Shown here piece after piece: positions 63,770-64,000 of a stretch of 64,000 nucleotides of DNA. The notes under the pieces were generated by a model. It saw only the letters and a program-made list of their open reading frames with translations. It did not search any database and had not been told where the DNA came from. Source of the stretch: Spectribacter hydrogenoxidans. Its GTDB lineage: Bacteria; Pseudomonadota; Gammaproteobacteria; Nevskiales; Salinisphaeraceae. A program made the translations under genes and the position numbers. The DNA lies in the NCBI RefSeq assembly GCF_031846275.1, contig NZ_JAVRIB010000009.1, forward strand, positions 62,001-126,000, given 5' to 3'. The number at the start of each line of letters is the position of its first letter. Positions within the stretch are counted from its first letter, which is position 1.

Positions 63770-64000
63770 ATGCCACGAAAACCACGTTTCTACCTGCCCG
63801 GTGTGCCCGTGCATCTGGTGCAACGCGGGCACAGTCGCAAGGCGGTGTTTTTCGAGGATGAAGACTACCGGGCGTATCTGATGTGGCTGGGCCTGGCCGC
63901 ATCGCGTTATGACTGCGCGGTCCATGCCTATGTGCTCATGACCAACCACGTGCATTTGCTTGCTACCCCCGCGAAGGCAGAGTCCGCGGCCCGGATGATG
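63770..64000 (+). CDS. REP-associated Y1 transposase (RAYT), cut by window end
   Basis: 77 codons, in the same frame and nearly identical to the truncated copy (one silent C/G difference seen in GVPVHL). The HUH motif NHVHLL is present; the C-terminal half, including the catalytic Tyr, lies beyond the window. RAYTs are single-copy, domesticated-looking IS200/IS605-like transposases thought to move REP palindromes. The REPs in this window with GTAG heads are plausible substrates. Confidence 0.86.
   Translation, partial: MPRKPRFYLPGVPVHLVQRGHSRKAVFFEDEDYRAYLMWLGLAASRYDCAVHAYVLMTNHVHLLATPAKAESAARMM

Overview
The window is GC-rich (about two thirds G+C by eye), densely packed bacterial chromosome. 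Gene content points to a gammaproteobacterium: a divergent rhlB / trxA-rho arrangement, mpl, rnd, sbcB, yheS, rhlE, purK-purE and tadA. A PPi-type phosphofructokinase next to a membrane pyrophosphatase gene set suggests a halophilic or chemolithotrophic lineage such as the Ectothiorhodospiraceae or relatives; that placement is inference. No rRNA, tRNA or CRISPR array was seen.

Layout. 1-3.5 kb: a cut-off HAMP sensor, a MOSC protein, an HNH protein, a THUMP methyltransferase and a MAPEG protein. 3.5-4.4 kb: lexA with an SOS box, followed by the last ~40 codons of a lost dnaE2. 4.4-7.8 kb: three separate units for paralogous secreted Gly/Leu-repeat proteins, each with its own terminator. 7.9-18.3 kb: housekeeping genes (mpl, rnd, adk, PPi-PFK, cysQ, yrfG, rhlB, trxA, rho). 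18.3-18.9 kb: REP palindromes around a ~530-bp interspersed element built of hairpins; a second, inverted copy lies at 44.4-45.0 kb. 18.9-22.8 kb: a cluster of retropepsin-like protease, inactive transglutaminase/7TM protein, RimK-like ATP-grasp ligase and DUF1461 protein. 22.9-33.6 kb: purD, a PhoB-box-driven PlcP/LpxH-like phosphoesterase, Nudix, a PPTase/acyltransferase pair, pncB-pncA, amtB and thiC. 33.7-34.3 kb: an intact higBA pair. 34.5-49 kb: transport, purKE, a CHASE-GGDEF cyclase, esterase, GST, sbcB and yheS.

49-64 kb is the most dynamic part. A HigB-like toxin gene is split by a 272-bp element with 19-bp inverted repeats, leaving its antitoxin intact. A DUF4160-DUF2442-HicB trio sits beside a REP cluster. 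A PIN toxin is truncated next to its intact antitoxin. A 1242-residue low-GC lipoprotein has its own promoter and terminator. A group II intron-like 5' fragment follows that terminator, and two tandem, broken or cut copies of a REP-associated Y1 transposase (RAYT) reach the window end.

Themes. (1) PPi metabolism: PPi-PFK, soluble PPase and a K+-dependent-type membrane PPase. (2) Phosphate-starvation lipid remodelling through the Pho-box gene. (3) An active repeat ecology: REPs with a constant GTAG head and core but covarying arms, a RAYT, a MITE-like insertion, and a long hairpin element whose two copies differ by compensatory base changes. The last of these, with the REP family, is the best candidate for something undescribed.
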